Source of the DNA: CBDFMR01 sp965249765
GTDB lineage: Bacteria; Bacteroidota; Bacteroidia; Chitinophagales; Saprospiraceae
DNA length: 64,000 nt
Direction: 5' to 3'
Assembly: GCA_965249765.1 (NCBI GenBank)
Contig: CBDFMR010000005.1
Coordinates: 2,817,582-2,881,581, forward strand
Part shown: positions 63,331-64,000 of the stretch, piece after piece
Layout of the letters: each line of letters opens with the position of its first letter
Numbering within the stretch: the stretch's first letter is position 1
The notes under the pieces: model-generated
Told to the model about the DNA's origin: nothing
What the model saw: only the letters and a program-made list of their open reading frames with translations
Database searches by the model: none
Program-made: the position numbers and the translations under genes

Positions 63331-64000
63331 TTATTTTATGTGTAATATTCTAATTACCTCACTGTATCCGCCGTAGGTTACCTCTACTGTATAAACACCC
63401 GCATGTTCAAATTTCTCACTTGTCAATTCATATTGATTAAGGCTGGAACTGTAGTTATCAAAATGACTCACGATTTGTCTTCCAAGTGCATCATAGACAC
63501 TGATTTTTACTTCCCCCGCTCTTTCCAGTTCGAAATTGATTGAAGTAGATCTACTCCATGGGTTTGGTATGTTCTGAGCAAGGCTCAATCCTGTAACTTT
63601 CTCATTTCCTCTAAGATCTAAACCAATGGCCTTACCGTTTACATAAGCCTCTGCAATAGTTATGTCAGACGTCATCTGTACACTCAAATCTGAATGAGTA
63701 TGAACATTCTTGGAAAACTGCATTCTTACAACTTGCTTTCCATTCAAATTGACTGGTGTAAGAGAATGCCAACTCAATGTTACTAAACCAGATTCTTTAC
63801 TGAGTGTATTGATATTCTGATCTGACATATCCACCGATGAGCTTTCCACACTTTCCAAGGTCCATTCATTTTCATTAAAATCAATTGTAAACTGGAATCC
63901 ATCCAACAATCGATCATCAATTGATGAAACAATCACCTCTGCAATCTCTCCATCTCTACGATAATTTACTACCGCATCCCAACTCATGTTTCCTGATCTA
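63331..64000 (-). CDS. T9SS-sorted secreted protein, 5' end outside window
   Basis: The frame is open to the window edge (MSWDAVV is internal or one possible start). A cohesin-like or beta-sandwich domain (FQFTIDFNENEWTLESVES ... LVTLSWHSLTPVNLNGKQVVRMQF) is followed by the linker GLSLAQNIPNPWSRSTSINFEL. A type A C-terminal sorting domain follows: GEVKISVYDALGRQI ... GVYTVEVTYGGYSEVIRILHIK. It is the end of a large secreted or surface protein. Confidence 0.88.
   Translation of the reverse strand, partial: RSGNMSWDAVVNYRRDGEIAEVIVSSIDDRLLDGFQFTIDFNENEWTLESVESSSVDMSDQNINTLSKESGLVTLSWHSLTPVNLNGKQVVRMQFSKNVHTHSDLSVQMTSDITIAEAYVNGKAIGLDLRGNEKVTGLSLAQNIPNPWSRSTSINFELERAGEVKISVYDALGRQIVSHFDNYSSSLNQYELTSEKFEHAGVYTVEVTYGGYSEVIRILHIK

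Noticed and set aside
1..64000. tRNA or rRNA genes
   Set aside because: I saw no cloverleaf or rRNA-like sequence; the only structured RNAs supported are the group II introns and the predicted IS110 left-end RNAs.

Overview
ORGANISM. The window looks like a Bacteroidota chromosome (Cytophagia or Saprospiria-like). Two proteins end in type IX secretion sorting domains (7241-8614 and 63331-64000), two promoters carry the Bacteroidota -7 motif TAnnTTTG (27043, 59784), and the DNA is AT-rich. I cannot name a species.

LAYOUT. Positions 1 to about 54300 are the distal part of a large chromosomal integron cassette array. About twenty attC sites are all on the + strand, with one gene or short operon before each. 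In most cassettes the first bases (the R' core, G|TT...) are the exact reverse complement of the R'' core at that cassette's own 3' attC, which fixes cassette limits to the base. No integron integrase is present; it should lie upstream, beyond position 1. From about 57300 to 64000 is ordinary chromosome: CCA-adding enzyme, DusB, NhaD antiporter, gamma-glutamyltransferase, a hypothetical protein and a T9SS-sorted protein.

CASSETTE CARGO. (1) Defence: two GmrSD-like DUF262/DUF1524 endonucleases, a BcgI-like restriction-modification pair, an Xre / C5-methyltransferase / double-GHKL ATPase / receiver-HEPN operon, a SIR2 protein, and PIN and ParDE toxin-antitoxin pairs. (2) Metabolism and envelope: two GNATs plus a MaoC hydratase (the cassette is perfectly duplicated), a GMC oxidoreductase with a Tat-exported small subunit, a peroxiredoxin, a carbamoyltransferase/SGNH/DUF5989/SxtJ operon, lipoproteins, a PqiA-like protein and a MORN protein. 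(3) Nearly gene-less 138-bp cassettes.

MOBILE ELEMENTS. Five complete IS110-family elements sit at the same position, 10 nt from the G of the attC R' core; a sixth survives as a 3' fragment. Three group IIC introns (one full, one without ORF, one truncated) sit inside the attC R'' core. There are three IS5-family (IS903-like) copies with 9-bp target duplications, one IS3-family element, one decayed IS91-like element with a tyrosine recombinase, one IS1182-like remnant at the array end and one IS200-like remnant.

MOST NOTABLE. Two defence operons (19104-21889 and 27069-31743) are each bracketed by a directly repeated structured palindrome. Its stems differ in every copy, but it always keeps an ACATTT/AAAAGA signature with two A.A mismatches around a C:G pair. 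This looks like a second, attC-like family of unit boundaries nested inside integron cassettes. The second operon couples a DNA methyltransferase to a phosphorelay-like ATPase and a receiver protein ending in an RNxxxH HEPN motif, so it may be an undescribed defence system.
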